The notes under the pieces are model-generated. The model had not been told where the DNA came from, did not search any database, and saw only the letters and a list, made by a program, of their open reading frames with translations. Below are positions 45,964 through 57,488 of a DNA stretch of 64,000 bases, piece after piece. This stretch comes from JABJAG01 sp965222215 (lineage in GTDB: Bacteria > Pseudomonadota > Alphaproteobacteria > UBA6615). Within the stretch, counting starts at the first letter, position 1, and each line of letters starts with the position of its first letter. Location: assembly GCA_965222215.1 (NCBI GenBank), contig OZ244931.1, forward strand, positions 2,480,001 through 2,544,000, given 5' to 3'. The position numbers and the translations under genes were made by a program.

Positions 45964-47709
45964 ATGTCCGGCTTCCGATCACTCTTGGCACTGTTTATTT
46001 TCTGCACGTTCACGGTCGCCGCCGTTGCCCAGAGCGCACAGCCCGAGGATTCGACGGGCAGAGGTGCCCACGCGCTCGCCCTCGCGGAACGACAGATGGT
46101 GGCCGCCGCGCACCCCGACGCGGTCGACGCCGGACTGGAAATGCTGCGCAGGGGCGGCAGCGCGGTGGACGCAGCCGTTGCCGTGCAGCTCGTTCTGAAT
46201 CTTGTGGAACCCCAAAGCTCGGGAATTGGCGGCGGTGCCTTCCTGATGCATTTCGACGCGACGACGCGCGATGTGGCGGCGTACGACGGGCGCGAAACGG
46301 CGCCGCTGGAAGCCGGCCCCGATCTGTTCCTGAAACCCGACGGGACGCCGATGTCGTTCCCGGACGCGGTCGTCGGCGGGCGCTCCGTGGGGACACCGGG
46401 GACGGTCGCGTTGCTGGCCCGTGTGCACCGCGATCACGGGCGGCTGGCGTGGGCTGAACTATTCGAGCCCGCGATCCGTCTGGCGCGTGACGGTTTCATC
46501 GTCGGTCCCCGTCTTGCCGCGATGCTCGCCGGACCGCGCGCCGAGCGGCTCAAGACCTTCGAGGCCGCGCGGAACTATTTCTTCCCCGACGGCATGCCCC
46601 TAACCGCCGGAACCCTGAAGCGCAACCCGGCGTTCGCGGATACGCTCACGCGTATTGCCGAGGACGGCCCCGACGCCTTCTATTCGGGGCCGATCGCCAA
46701 TGACATTCTGGTCGCGGTTCGTGGTGCCACGAGGAATCCGGGCCGGCTGCGGCTGGACGATCTGAGCCGGTACCGGGTCATCAAACGGATACCGGTCTGC
46801 CATTCGTATCGCGCTTTCCGCGTCTGCGGCATGGGCCCGCCGTCGTCGGGCGGGCTGACCGTCGGGCAGATCCTCGGGATTCTCGCCAACTTCGACCTGC
46901 CCGGCATGGGCCGGGACGATCCGCAGAGCTGGCACCTGATCAACGAGGCTTCAAAGCTCGCCTTCGCCGACCGCAACCGCTATGTCGCCGATTCCGATTT
47001 CGTGCCGGTCCCTGCCGAGGGCCTGCTCGACCCGGACTATCTCGCGGCGCGCGCCGCGCTGATCCGCACGAAGACATCGATCATTCCGCCCGCGCCGGCC
47101 GGGAGCCCGCCGGGACAGCAACCCGAACCCGGGCCGTCCGACACGAGCAACGGGCGCCCGGGCACCAGCCACATCGCCATCGTCGATGCCGACGGCAACG
47201 CCGTCTCCATGACCACCACGATCGAGGGCGCGTTCGGTTCGCAGCTCATGGTGCGGGGATTCCTGCTCAACAACGAGCTCACCGACTTCAGCTTCGTCCC
47301 TGAACGCGACGGCCGGCCGGTCGCCAACGCCGTCGCGCCGGGCAAGCGGCCGCGAAGTTCCATGGCCCCGACCCTCGTATTCGATGAACGTGGCGACCTG
47401 CGGCTCGCCGTCGGCTCGCCGGGCGGCAGCCGGATCATCGGCTATGTCGCCAAGACGCTCGTGGCCGTCCTGGACTGGGAGATGGATATCCAGGCCGCCA
47501 TCGACATGGGGCATCTGGTCAACCGCAACCGCTTCACCGACCTCGAAGCCGGCACCGGTGCCGAGCGCCTGAAGGGCCCCCTCGAAGCCCTCGGCAACCG
47601 GGTTCAGGTGCGCGACCTCAACAGCGGCCTGCACGGAATCGAGATGGTCGACGGGAAACTGCGCGGCGGCGCCGATCCGCGCCGGGAAGGCGTTGCGCGC
47701 GGCGACTAG
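45964..47709 (+). CDS. ggt: Gamma-glutamyltransferase
   Basis: 581 residues. Signal peptide (MSGFRSLLALFIFCTFTVAAVAQSA), the GGT domain with AAHPDAVDAGLEMLRRGGSA and LNLVEPQSSGIGGGAF, and the autoprocessing nucleophile Thr401 in GTSHIAIVDADGN. The C-terminal part has RPRSSMAPTLVF and GSPGGSRIIGYV. It cleaves glutathione and other gamma-glutamyl compounds in the periplasm. A fused 5-oxoprolinase gene follows 3.5 kb away on the other strand. ATG 45964 gives the signal peptide. The 211-base divergent gap to asmA shows nothing clear. Confidence 0.93.
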   Translation: MSGFRSLLALFIFCTFTVAAVAQSAQPEDSTGRGAHALALAERQMVAAAHPDAVDAGLEMLRRGGSAVDAAVAVQLVLNLVEPQSSGIGGGAFLMHFDATTRDVAAYDGRETAPLEAGPDLFLKPDGTPMSFPDAVVGGRSVGTPGTVALLARVHRDHGRLAWAELFEPAIRLARDGFIVGPRLAAMLAGPRAERLKTFEAARNYFFPDGMPLTAGTLKRNPAFADTLTRIAEDGPDAFYSGPIANDILVAVRGATRNPGRLRLDDLSRYRVIKRIPVCHSYRAFRVCGMGPPSSGGLTVGQILGILANFDLPGMGRDDPQSWHLINEASKLAFADRNRYVADSDFVPVPAEGLLDPDYLAARAALIRTKTSIIPPAPAGSPPGQQPEPGPSDTSNGRPGTSHIAIVDADGNAVSMTTTIEGAFGSQLMVRGFLLNNELTDFSFVPERDGRPVANAVAPGKRPRSSMAPTLVFDERGDLRLAVGSPGGSRIIGYVAKTLVAVLDWEMDIQAAIDMGHLVNRNRFTDLEAGTGAERLKGPLEALGNRVQVRDLNSGLHGIEMVDGKLRGGADPRREGVARGD

Positions 47710-48902
47710 GACTGCGGTGCACCGACCCGCGTCAGAAAGTTTGAACTCAGGAATGCGAGCACCGACGCGGCCAGCATCACCACGGCCATCGGCAGCGGCG
47801 TGTCGTCCTGCACTACGCCGGCGAGCTGGGCGAACCCCGCGCCGATCAGCATTTGCAGGAAGGCCAGAAGGCCCGACGCCGTGCCGGCGAACCGCGGGCT
47901 GATGCTCACCGCGCCTGCCTGGGCGTTCGGCATCGCCAGGCCGTTGGCCATCGCCATGGCCGCACCCGGCAGGAAGATCGTCCACGGCGACCAGATGCCC
48001 GCCAGAACGAATGCGAGCATCACGGCCCCGAACAGGACGGCGAGAGCGCTGCCGAAACGCATCATGCGGTCCAGGCCGACGCGCTCGCCATACCGGCCCG
48101 TAAGAAACGTTCCGGCCATGAAGCCGGCGGAGATCAGAATAAAGAACAGGCCGAACTCGGTCGGAGGCCGCTGGAGCACGCCGATCATCACGAACGGGGC
48201 GGCACCCAGAAACGCCATGAACATGCCCATGCCGAAGCCGACCTGGCCCGCATAGCCAAGGAACGCAGGCACACGCAGCAGGATCACAAACCCCGACAGC
48301 ATGCCGCGAAAGGTCTGCACTTCGCCGCCCGCTTCGAGTGTTTCCGGCACTTTAGGCAGGGCCAGCGCCAGTACGAGCGCGCCGACGACCCCGGTAAAAA
48401 CGAAGATCGCCCGCCAGTCGAAGAAGTCGTTCAGCAGGCCGCCGATGAGCGGCGACACCATGGGCGCGACGACCAGCGCCGTGATCATGTAGGCCATCAG
48501 CTTCGCGGCCGTGTCCCGGTCGTACAGGTCACGGATGATCGCCCGGCTCAAAACCATACCCGCAGCCCCGCCGACCGCCTGGACGATCCGCCCGAAGATC
48601 ACCAGTTCGATGGTCGGCGCCAGCGCCGCCATCACGCTTCCCGTCAGGAATATCGCCAGGCCCACGACGAGCACCGGCCGCCGCCCGTAGCGGTCCGACG
48701 CGGGTCCATAGAAAAGGGTTGAGAACGCGATCGAGAACAAGGCCAGCGACAGGGTGTACTGCACCGTCGCTGCGGGCGCGCCGAAGGCCTCCTGCAGCAC
48801 CGGCAGCACCGGCAACACGATCTGCATCGACATCGGCCCCAGCGCCGTGATGACGGCGAGGATCGCAATGAACGTCCAAGTTCTGGAAGGAGGCGTGGCC
48901 AT
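47706..48902 (-). CDS. Bcr/CflA family MFS multidrug transporter
   Basis: 398 residues with about 12 membrane segments. MFS motif A is SDRYGRRPVLVVG after segment 2; the Bcr/CflA signature TALGPMSMQIVLPVLP lies in segment 1, and RAIIRDLYDRDTAAKLMAYM is in the family-typical place. Probably a proton-driven drug exporter; substrates unknown. ATG 48902 gives the usual length; a frame to 48962 adds a non-conserved N-terminus. Tail-to-tail four-base overlap with ggt. Confidence 0.9.
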   Translation of the reverse strand: MATPPSRTWTFIAILAVITALGPMSMQIVLPVLPVLQEAFGAPAATVQYTLSLALFSIAFSTLFYGPASDRYGRRPVLVVGLAIFLTGSVMAALAPTIELVIFGRIVQAVGGAAGMVLSRAIIRDLYDRDTAAKLMAYMITALVVAPMVSPLIGGLLNDFFDWRAIFVFTGVVGALVLALALPKVPETLEAGGEVQTFRGMLSGFVILLRVPAFLGYAGQVGFGMGMFMAFLGAAPFVMIGVLQRPPTEFGLFFILISAGFMAGTFLTGRYGERVGLDRMMRFGSALAVLFGAVMLAFVLAGIWSPWTIFLPGAAMAMANGLAMPNAQAGAVSISPRFAGTASGLLAFLQMLIGAGFAQLAGVVQDDTPLPMAVVMLAASVLAFLSSNFLTRVGAPQS

Positions 48903-48980
48903 ATCCGGCGCGATAGGCCATTGCGGCCGCCCCGTAAAGGTGCGAATGCGGATGCTTCTCACCCCACGACACGCGGGTCG

Positions 48981-49688
48981 CTATGCCGACAGAGAGACCT
49001 TGCCGTCCGCGACGCTGTCATAGCGGAACACCACGTCCGGATCGGCGTCGAGCAACGAATCGTCTCGGCCGTCGTATTCGAACCGGGACAGCAGGTCGCG
49101 AATAAGATTAATCCGCGCCACGCGCTTGTCGTCGGTCTTCACAATCGTCCAGGGTGCCGCCGGCCGGTGGGTACTCACTAACATGGCGTCACGCGCCATG
49201 CTGTACTCGTCCCAAAGGTCCTGGGCCCTGGCATCGACGGGGCTAACCTTCCACTGCTTGCGCGGATCCTTTTCGCGCGCCGCCAACCGGCTGGCCTGCT
49301 CTTCCCGGGAGATATCGAGGTAATACTTGATGAGCGCGACCCCGCCGTGAACGGCGATCCGCTCAAAATCCGGTACGGTCTCCATAAAAACGCGTTGCTC
49401 TTCCTCGGTGGCGAAACCCATCACCCGCTCCACGCCGGCGCGGTTGTACCAGGAGCGGTTGAACAGCGCGATTTCACCGCCCGCCGGAAACTCCTCGACA
49501 TAGCGCTGGTAGTACCAGCTTCGCTTCTCGCGGTCCGACGGGACGCCGAGCGCCACCACGCGGGTGTCGCGCGGGCTCAGATGCTCGACAATGCGCTTGA
49601 TGATGCCGTCCTTGCCGGCCGCGTCGCGCCCCTCGAGCACCACCAGCACACGCAGGCCGTCGGCAATCACATGGCGCTGGAACTTCAC
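48981..49688 (-). CDS. ppk2: Polyphosphate kinase 2
   Basis: From the first canonical start (GTG 49688) 235 residues: Walker A EGRDAAGKDGIIKRI, ALFNRSWYNRAGVERVMGF (Walker B region), the lid YYLDISREEQASRLAARE and WDEYSMARDAML. The enzyme transfers phosphate between polyphosphate and nucleotides. The frame continues upstream with KKTYKQALDALQIEL, which belongs to the PPK2 N-terminus, up to an ATC at 49739 that has GGGGGG seven bases before it; a TAG follows. So the true start may be ATC. A palindromic repeat abuts this end at 49758. Confidence 0.9.
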   Translation of the reverse strand: MKFQRHVIADGLRVLVVLEGRDAAGKDGIIKRIVEHLSPRDTRVVALGVPSDREKRSWYYQRYVEEFPAGGEIALFNRSWYNRAGVERVMGFATEEEQRVFMETVPDFERIAVHGGVALIKYYLDISREEQASRLAAREKDPRKQWKVSPVDARAQDLWDEYSMARDAMLVSTHRPAAPWTIVKTDDKRVARINLIRDLLSRFEYDGRDDSLLDADPDVVFRYDSVADGKVSLSA

Positions 49689-49757
49689 CAGCTCGATCTG
49701 GAGGGCGTCGAGGGCCTGTTTGTAGGTCTTCTTGTCGATGTCCTTTCCCCCCTAGAT

Positions 49758-49846
49758 CGTCATTGCGAGCCCAAAGAGCGAAGCAATCCGGAGCGGGCGC
49801 GCCTAAGCCTCTGGATTGCTTCGTCGCGCGGCGCCTCGCAATGACG
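49758..49846. repeat. Palindromic intergenic repeat, CGTCATTGCGAG type, copy 3
   Basis: It starts CGTCATTGCGAGCCCAAAGA and ends GCGCCTCGCAATGACG, with internal AGCAATCCGG/CTGGATTGCT pairing. It lies between the TPR gene and ppk2, only about 19 bases before the apparent ppk2 coding start, and differs from copies 1 and 2 in the stem (AAAGAGCG insertion). Confidence 0.78.
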
Positions 49847-49851
49847 GCAGT

Positions 49852-51186
49852 TTACCCGTCTCCAACCAACGCCTTCGCACGCGCATGGTTGCGCCGATTG
49901 AAGAGACTGTCAGGCCTCGACGCAATCCGGGCGTTCATCAGTTCCTGCGCCAGCGTCGCGCGCCCGGCGCGGATCGCGCTCTCGACGAGCGTGCGCTGGA
50001 CGACATCGCGCTGGGCGTTGGAGCCGCCGAAGCGGGCGGCGATGGGCGCCACGGGTTCGATGAGGTCGCTCGCAGCCGTGTAGTCGCCGCGCCCGAAGGC
50101 CCGGATCGCGCGCGCCAGCGGCAGCCCGACATCGCGGGTCATCATGCCGTTCGTGCCGGTCCCGCCCGCCGCGCGTTCCATGGTCGCGAGCAGGGTATCC
50201 GCGGACGCCTCCCGGCCCGCACCGACAAACGCCATCATCGCGTGCACATCGTTGAAGGCATAGTAGCCGTCGTCGACGGTGCCTTCCCATGTGTCAGCGA
50301 GCCCGTCCCACCGGTCCCCGACCTCCACACCGTCGAGGTGCAGCCGCCAGAGCAGCGCCGATGCGTCGAGCATCTCCAGCGCCACGTCGGACGCATCGGG
50401 CCGCACGCCCGTGTCGTAGATTTCCAGCACCCGGTCGTGCTCCTCCCGGTCGAGATGGAAGAGCGCCAGGTGCCACCAGTTGTGGAAGGCGAACATGTTC
50501 TCCGGCGCCCAGTCGTCGCGACGCTCGTTGAACCAGCCGATGCCGTCGTCAGTGCGGCCCTGCATCTCCAGCACATGGGCCACGGCGTGGATCGCCCAGG
50601 GGTCGCGCGGCTGGCGGCTGACCGCCTCGCGCCCGGTCTCCTCGGCGGCGGCATAGTCGTGCATTTCCTCCAACCCGAAGGCGTGCATCCCGAGCACATA
50701 TCCGTAGCCCGGCACGTCGGCGTCCCAGCCCGGCCGCACCCCGCCGATCCGGTCGCGCAGCATGTCCGAGCGGCCGAGATAGAAATCCCCCAGATGTGCG
50801 AGCTGCAGCGCGAGCAGGTCGCGGGGATAGTCCTCGACCACGTTGCCCCAGGTGTCGGTGGCGCTCTCGAAATCGCCGTGGAGCCAGAAGCGCAGCGCCG
50901 TGATGTGGCCCCGCTCGCGCTCGTTGGCCAGCGCGACGCGTTTCTCCGCCGCCTCGACGCTTCCGCGCAGCATCGGTTCGGCCGCGCGCTCGGCGGCCAC
51001 CGCCATCATCCCGCCGCGCAGGCAATGGCCCATGACGAAATCGGGGTCGTCGGCCAGCGCCTCCTCGATCTCCTCGAGCGGGTCGAGGAAGTAGCCGTTG
51101 AGCAAGGTCAGCGCGCGCTCATAGCGTTCGAGGGATGTCGCGTTTTGCGTGGAGACCGGAACGTCCCGGCTGTCTGTCAGAGCCAA
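49852..51186 (-). CDS. Tetratricopeptide repeat protein, TTC38-like
   Basis: 444 residues, almost all alpha-helical. Repeats include LDPLEEIEEALADDPDFVMGHCLRGG, HDYAAAEETGREAVSRQPRDPWAIHAVAHVLEMQGR and FHNWWHLALFHLDREEHDRVLEIYD, the pattern of bacterial TTC38-like proteins. No signal peptide. It follows the oxoprolinase gene by four bases on the same strand, so the two are probably co-transcribed; a shared function is inference only. Molecular role unknown. Confidence 0.85.
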   Translation of the reverse strand: MALTDSRDVPVSTQNATSLERYERALTLLNGYFLDPLEEIEEALADDPDFVMGHCLRGGMMAVAAERAAEPMLRGSVEAAEKRVALANERERGHITALRFWLHGDFESATDTWGNVVEDYPRDLLALQLAHLGDFYLGRSDMLRDRIGGVRPGWDADVPGYGYVLGMHAFGLEEMHDYAAAEETGREAVSRQPRDPWAIHAVAHVLEMQGRTDDGIGWFNERRDDWAPENMFAFHNWWHLALFHLDREEHDRVLEIYDTGVRPDASDVALEMLDASALLWRLHLDGVEVGDRWDGLADTWEGTVDDGYYAFNDVHAMMAFVGAGREASADTLLATMERAAGGTGTNGMMTRDVGLPLARAIRAFGRGDYTAASDLIEPVAPIAARFGGSNAQRDVVQRTLVESAIRAGRATLAQELMNARIASRPDSLFNRRNHARAKALVGDG

Positions 51187-51190
51187 CGGT

Positions 51191-54100
51191 CTATTCCTTC
51201 GCGCCGAACCCGCCCCCGCCCGGCGTTTCGATCACGAACGTGTCGCCGGGTTCGGCGCGGACCCGGTCGGTGCCGCTCATTTCGACGCGCTCTCCGTCGG
51301 CGCGCTCCAGCCAGTTGCGGCCCGGCGCGGCGTCCGCGCCGCCGTTGAGGCCATACGGCGGAATCTTGCGGTGGTTGGCGAGGATCATCACGTCCATCTC
51401 TTCCAGGAACCGCACGCGCCGACGCACCCCGTCGCCGCCGCGGTGCTTCCCCTCACCGCCCGAGCCTTCGCGTACCTCGAAGCTCTCCAGCAGGACCGGG
51501 AAGCGCCATTCGAGGATTTCCGGGTCGGTCAGGCGCGAGTTGGTCATGTGGGTGTGGACGGCCGACGTGCCGTCGAAGTCCGGCCCCGCGCCCGAGCCGC
51601 CGCAGATCGTCTCGTAGTACTGGTGGCGGTCGTTGCCGAAGGTGAAGTTGTTCATGGTCCCCTGCGCCGCCGCCATCACACCGAGCGCGCCGTAGAGCGT
51701 GTCGGTGATCGCCTGGCTGGTCTCCACGTTGCCCGCGACCACGGCGGCGGGGTATTCCGGCGCGAGCATGGAACCTTCCGGGATCACGATATCGATGGGC
51801 TTCAGGCAGCCCTCGTTCATCGGGATTTCGTCGTCGACCAGCGTGCGGAACACATAGAGCACCGCCGCGCGAGCAATCGCCGTCGGCGCGTTGAAGTTGC
51901 TGTCGAGCTGGGCGCTGGAGCCGGTGAAGTCCACCTTCGCCGCGCGATTCTCCGCGTCGATGGAGACCGCCACCCTGATCTCCGCCCCGTTGTCGAGCGG
52001 ATAGGTAAATTCTCCGTCGGACAGCACGTCGATGACCCGGCGCACCGCCTCCTCGGCGTTGTCCTGCACATGGCGCATGTAGGCGTGGACGGTGTCGAGC
52101 CCGAACTGGTCGACCATGCGGCGCAATTCGGCGACGCCCTTTTCGTTGGCCGCGATCTGCGCCTTCAGGTCGGCGACGTTCTGGTCGGCGTTGCGCGCCG
52201 GATGCGCGCCCGACGCCAGCAACTCGCGAAATTCATCCTCCAGGAACGTGCCCCGGTCGACCGCCTTGAAGTTGTCGATGAGCACGCCCTCGTCGTCGAT
52301 GGTCTTCGAATCCGGCGGCATCGAGCCCGGCGAAATCCCGCCGATGTCGGCGTGATGGCCGCGGCTGCCGACGTAGAACAGGATCTCCTCGTTTTCGTCG
52401 AACACCGGCGTGATGACGGTGACATCAGGCAGGTGCGTGCCGCCGTTATATGGCGCGTTCAGGACATAGACATCGCCCGGCGCCATCCGGCCTTCGTTGT
52501 TCCGGATGACCGCGCGGATACTCTCGGACATGGACCCGAGATGCACCGGCATGTGCGGTGCGTTGGCGACGAGATTGCCGTCGGGATCGAAGATCGCGCA
52601 GGAGAAGTCGAGCCGCTCCTTGATGTTCACCGAGTAGGCCGTGTTCTGAAGCGTGACGCCCATCTGCTCGGCGATGGACATGTAGAGGTTGTTGAAGACC
52701 TCGAGCATCACCGGATCGACTTCGGTGCCGATGGCCGCGTCGCGTTCGGCCGCGACCACGCGCTCCAGCACGAGATCGCCGCGTTCGCTCATCGTCGCGC
52801 GCCAGCCCGGCTCGACCACGGTCGTCGCCACCGCCTCGCTGACAATCGCCGGGCCGTCGATGGCGGCGCCGGGCGCCAGCGCGTCGCGTTCGAAAACGGG
52901 CGTGCGGTGGCGCGCGCCGGCCATGTGCGCCTCGACCTCGGCCACGGGCGCCGGCGTGTCGGAGCCTTCGTCCAGCGGTGAATATTCGTCCGCCGCGGCC
53001 TCCGCTTCGCCCACCGCCTCCACCGCCGCGGTCTCCACGATCAGGCGCTTCTCCGGCATGGTGAAGCCGTAGCGCTGGCGATGCTGTTCGGCGAAGTCGT
53101 CCGCCATCGCATCGGCGGAATCGAGATCGACCTCCAGCGACGTGTCGGTTCCCTCGTAGCGCAGGTGCAGGCGGCGGCGGACCGTGATCCGGTCGTCGCC
53201 GATCCCCTGCCCCGCAATCTCGTCACGGGCGGCCTCGGATAGATTCTCGAGGAGCGCGCTCACCTCGTCGGAGACCGTATCGCCCAGCGGCGCCTCGACC
53301 GAGCGCTCGCGCAGCGCCCGCACGTCGGCGAGGCCCATGCCGTAGGCCGACAGCACGCCGGCCAGCGGGTGCAGCAGCACCTTCGTCATCCCCAGCGCAT
53401 CCGCCACCAGACAGGCGTGCTGCCCCGCCGCACCGCCGAAGGCGCACAATGTGTATTGGGTCACGTCGTAGCCGCGCTGGACGGAAATCTTCTTGATCGC
53501 GTTGGCCATATTCTCGACCGCGATCTTCAGGAAGCCGTCCGCAACTTCGGCCGGGTCGCGGGTGTCACCCGTGGCCTTGCGGATCTCATCGGTCAGCGCG
53601 GCAAACTTCTCGCGCACGACATCGGAGTCCAGCGGGCCATCCTGGTTGGGCCCGAACACCGCCGGGAAATGTTCCGGCTGGAGCTTGCCGAGCATGACGT
53701 TGCAGTCGGTCACGGTCAGTGGCCCGCCCTTGCCGTAGCTGGCCGGCCCCGGATCCGCGCCCGCGCTTTCCGGCCCGACCCGGTAGCGCGCGCCGTCGAA
53801 CGAACAGATCGAGCCGCCGCCCGCCGCGACCGTGTGGATCTGCATCATCGGCGCGCGCATCCGCACGCCGGCGACCAGCGTCTCGAATGCACGTTCGTAC
53901 TCGCCGTTATAGTGGGTCACGTCGGTCGAGGTGCCGCCCATATCGAAGCCGATCATCCGGTCGAACCCGGCCGCCTCGCTGACCTGCACCGCGCCCACGA
54001 CGCCCCCGGCGGGGCCGGACAGGATCGCGTCCTTGCCCTGGAACATGCGCGCGTCGGTCAGCCCGCCGTTGGACTGCATGAACATGAGGTTCACGTCGCC

Positions 54101-54811
54101 CAGCTCGTCGGCGACCCGATCCACGTAGCGCCGCAGGATCGGCGACAGGTAGGCATCGACCACGGTGGTATCGCCCCGCCCGACCAGCTTGATCAGCGGG
54201 CTGGTCTCGTGGCTCGTCGAGACCTGCGTGAAGCCGATCTCCCGCGCGATCTCGGCGCAGGCCTGCTCATGGTCGGGCACCCGGTAGGCGTGCATGAAGG
54301 CAATCGCCACCGCGCGGATGCCGTCGTCGTAGGCAGCCTGCAACGCGGCACGGGCGCCGTCGGCATCGAACGGCATGACGATCTCGTCTTTGGCGTTCAC
54401 ACGTTCGTCGATCTCGACGACCTGCTCGTAGAGTTGCTCGGGCAGGACGATGTGCCGGTCGAACAGGCGCGGGCGCGCCTGATAGCCGATCCGCAGCGCG
54501 TCGCGGAAGCCGCGGCTGACGGCAAGCAGCGTCCGGTCGCCCTTGCGCTCAAGCAGGGCGTTGGTGGCGACCGTCGTGCCCATCTTCACGGCGGTAATCT
54601 GGTCCGACGGGATCGCGTCCCCGGCGGACAGGCCGAGCAGGTCGCGAATGCCCTGCACGGCGGCGTCGGCATAGTGCTCGGGATTGTCCGAAAGCAGCTT
54701 GTGGGTGTGCAGCGCACTGTCCGGCGCACGCCCGACGATGTCGGTAAACGTGCCGCCCCGGTCGATCCAGAAATGCCAGAGACTCTTCGACGTCTGGTTG
54801 TCCGCACTCAT
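51191..54811 (-). CDS. Fused hydantoinase A/B, 5-oxoprolinase family
   Basis: 1206 residues. The HyuA half has WIDRGGTFTDIVG at the N-terminus, KMGTTVATNALLERKG, GFDMGGTSTDVTHY and GGGSICSFDGARYRVGPESAGADPGPASYG; the HyuB half starts near residue 690 and carries NAPYNGGTHLPDVTVITPVF and GGDGVRRRVRFLEEMDV. Fusion of both halves is the eukaryote-like and bacterial OplAH form that opens 5-oxoproline to glutamate with ATP. Relatives also act on hydantoins, so the substrate is not certain. ATG 54811; followed by the TPR gene. Confidence 0.92.
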   Translation of the reverse strand: MSADNQTSKSLWHFWIDRGGTFTDIVGRAPDSALHTHKLLSDNPEHYADAAVQGIRDLLGLSAGDAIPSDQITAVKMGTTVATNALLERKGDRTLLAVSRGFRDALRIGYQARPRLFDRHIVLPEQLYEQVVEIDERVNAKDEIVMPFDADGARAALQAAYDDGIRAVAIAFMHAYRVPDHEQACAEIAREIGFTQVSTSHETSPLIKLVGRGDTTVVDAYLSPILRRYVDRVADELGDVNLMFMQSNGGLTDARMFQGKDAILSGPAGGVVGAVQVSEAAGFDRMIGFDMGGTSTDVTHYNGEYERAFETLVAGVRMRAPMMQIHTVAAGGGSICSFDGARYRVGPESAGADPGPASYGKGGPLTVTDCNVMLGKLQPEHFPAVFGPNQDGPLDSDVVREKFAALTDEIRKATGDTRDPAEVADGFLKIAVENMANAIKKISVQRGYDVTQYTLCAFGGAAGQHACLVADALGMTKVLLHPLAGVLSAYGMGLADVRALRERSVEAPLGDTVSDEVSALLENLSEAARDEIAGQGIGDDRITVRRRLHLRYEGTDTSLEVDLDSADAMADDFAEQHRQRYGFTMPEKRLIVETAAVEAVGEAEAAADEYSPLDEGSDTPAPVAEVEAHMAGARHRTPVFERDALAPGAAIDGPAIVSEAVATTVVEPGWRATMSERGDLVLERVVAAERDAAIGTEVDPVMLEVFNNLYMSIAEQMGVTLQNTAYSVNIKERLDFSCAIFDPDGNLVANAPHMPVHLGSMSESIRAVIRNNEGRMAPGDVYVLNAPYNGGTHLPDVTVITPVFDENEEILFYVGSRGHHADIGGISPGSMPPDSKTIDDEGVLIDNFKAVDRGTFLEDEFRELLASGAHPARNADQNVADLKAQIAANEKGVAELRRMVDQFGLDTVHAYMRHVQDNAEEAVRRVIDVLSDGEFTYPLDNGAEIRVAVSIDAENRAAKVDFTGSSAQLDSNFNAPTAIARAAVLYVFRTLVDDEIPMNEGCLKPIDIVIPEGSMLAPEYPAAVVAGNVETSQAITDTLYGALGVMAAAQGTMNNFTFGNDRHQYYETICGGSGAGPDFDGTSAVHTHMTNSRLTDPEILEWRFPVLLESFEVREGSGGEGKHRGGDGVRRRVRFLEEMDVMILANHRKIPPYGLNGGADAAPGRNWLERADGERVEMSGTDRVRAEPGDTFVIETPGGGGFGAKE

Positions 54812-54920
54812 GAAATTCGCACCTTGTTTCGCCGCGCCCGAGACTGGTTTGTCGGTTTGTGAAAGTCAAAGGCCGGCGGGCGACGTTTCAACGGCCCGCC
54901 GTTTCGGTTAAACCATGGCC

Positions 54921-55655
54921 ATGAGCATCTGGGGCAAAGTGATCGGCGGCGTCGGCGGCTTCGTCATCGGCGGGCCGCTCGGCGCGTTGATCGGGGCCGG
55001 GGCGGGACACCTCGTCGACAGGGCGCGCGAGAGCGCCGCCGAGACGGAAGGCGGCGACCCCACCAAGCAGGTCGGCTTCACCATCGCGGTGATCGCGCTC
55101 GGCGCGAAGCTCGCGAAAGCCGACGGCGTCGTGACCCCGGACGAAATCCGCGCGTTCCGCCGCGTGTTCAAGGTCGCGCCCGAGGAAACCCAGAACGTCG
55201 CCAGGGTGTTCAACCTGGCGCGCAAGTCGACCGCCGGCTACGAGGCCTATGCGCGGCAGGTGTCCGGGATGTTCGCCGACAATCCGGCGGTGCTGGAAGA
55301 ACTCCTGAACTGCCTGTTCCACATCGCGCTCGCCGACGGCGAGGTGCATGACGACGAACTCATCTACCTCCAGAACGTGGCCAGGATTTTCGGGTTCTCC
55401 GAGGCGGATTTCGCGCGCATCCGGGCACAGAACATGGGGCCCGACGAGGCCGACCCGTACACCATTCTGGGCCTGCCCCACGACGCGGACGACGACACGG
55501 TGAAATCCCACTACCGCAAGCTGGTGCGCGAGAACCACCCGGATGCGCTGATCGCCCAGGGCATGCCCGAGGAGTTCGTCGAGGTCGCCAACGACAAGCT
55601 CGCGGCGATCAACGCGGCCTACGACAAGATCAGCGCCCAGCGGGGCATGAAGTAG
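54921..55655 (+). CDS. DjlA-like protein: TerB domain plus C-terminal J domain
   Basis: 244 residues. The N-terminus (MSIWGKVIGGVGGFVIGGPLGALIGAGAGH) is Gly-rich and possibly membrane-associated. A TerB-like helical domain follows (VGFTIAVIALGAKLAKADGVVTPDEIRAF), then the J domain with DPYTILGLPHDADDDTVKSHYRKLVRENHPDAL, including HPD. It would recruit DnaK. An ATG six bases earlier is an alternative start. The 109-base gap to the oxoprolinase gene should hold divergent promoters; none is clear. Confidence 0.88.
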   Translation: MSIWGKVIGGVGGFVIGGPLGALIGAGAGHLVDRARESAAETEGGDPTKQVGFTIAVIALGAKLAKADGVVTPDEIRAFRRVFKVAPEETQNVARVFNLARKSTAGYEAYARQVSGMFADNPAVLEELLNCLFHIALADGEVHDDELIYLQNVARIFGFSEADFARIRAQNMGPDEADPYTILGLPHDADDDTVKSHYRKLVRENHPDALIAQGMPEEFVEVANDKLAAINAAYDKISAQRGMK

Positions 55656-55670
55656 ACCGACATCGCGCGC

Positions 55671-57484
<1,814 letters not shown>

Positions 57485-57488
<4 letters not shown>

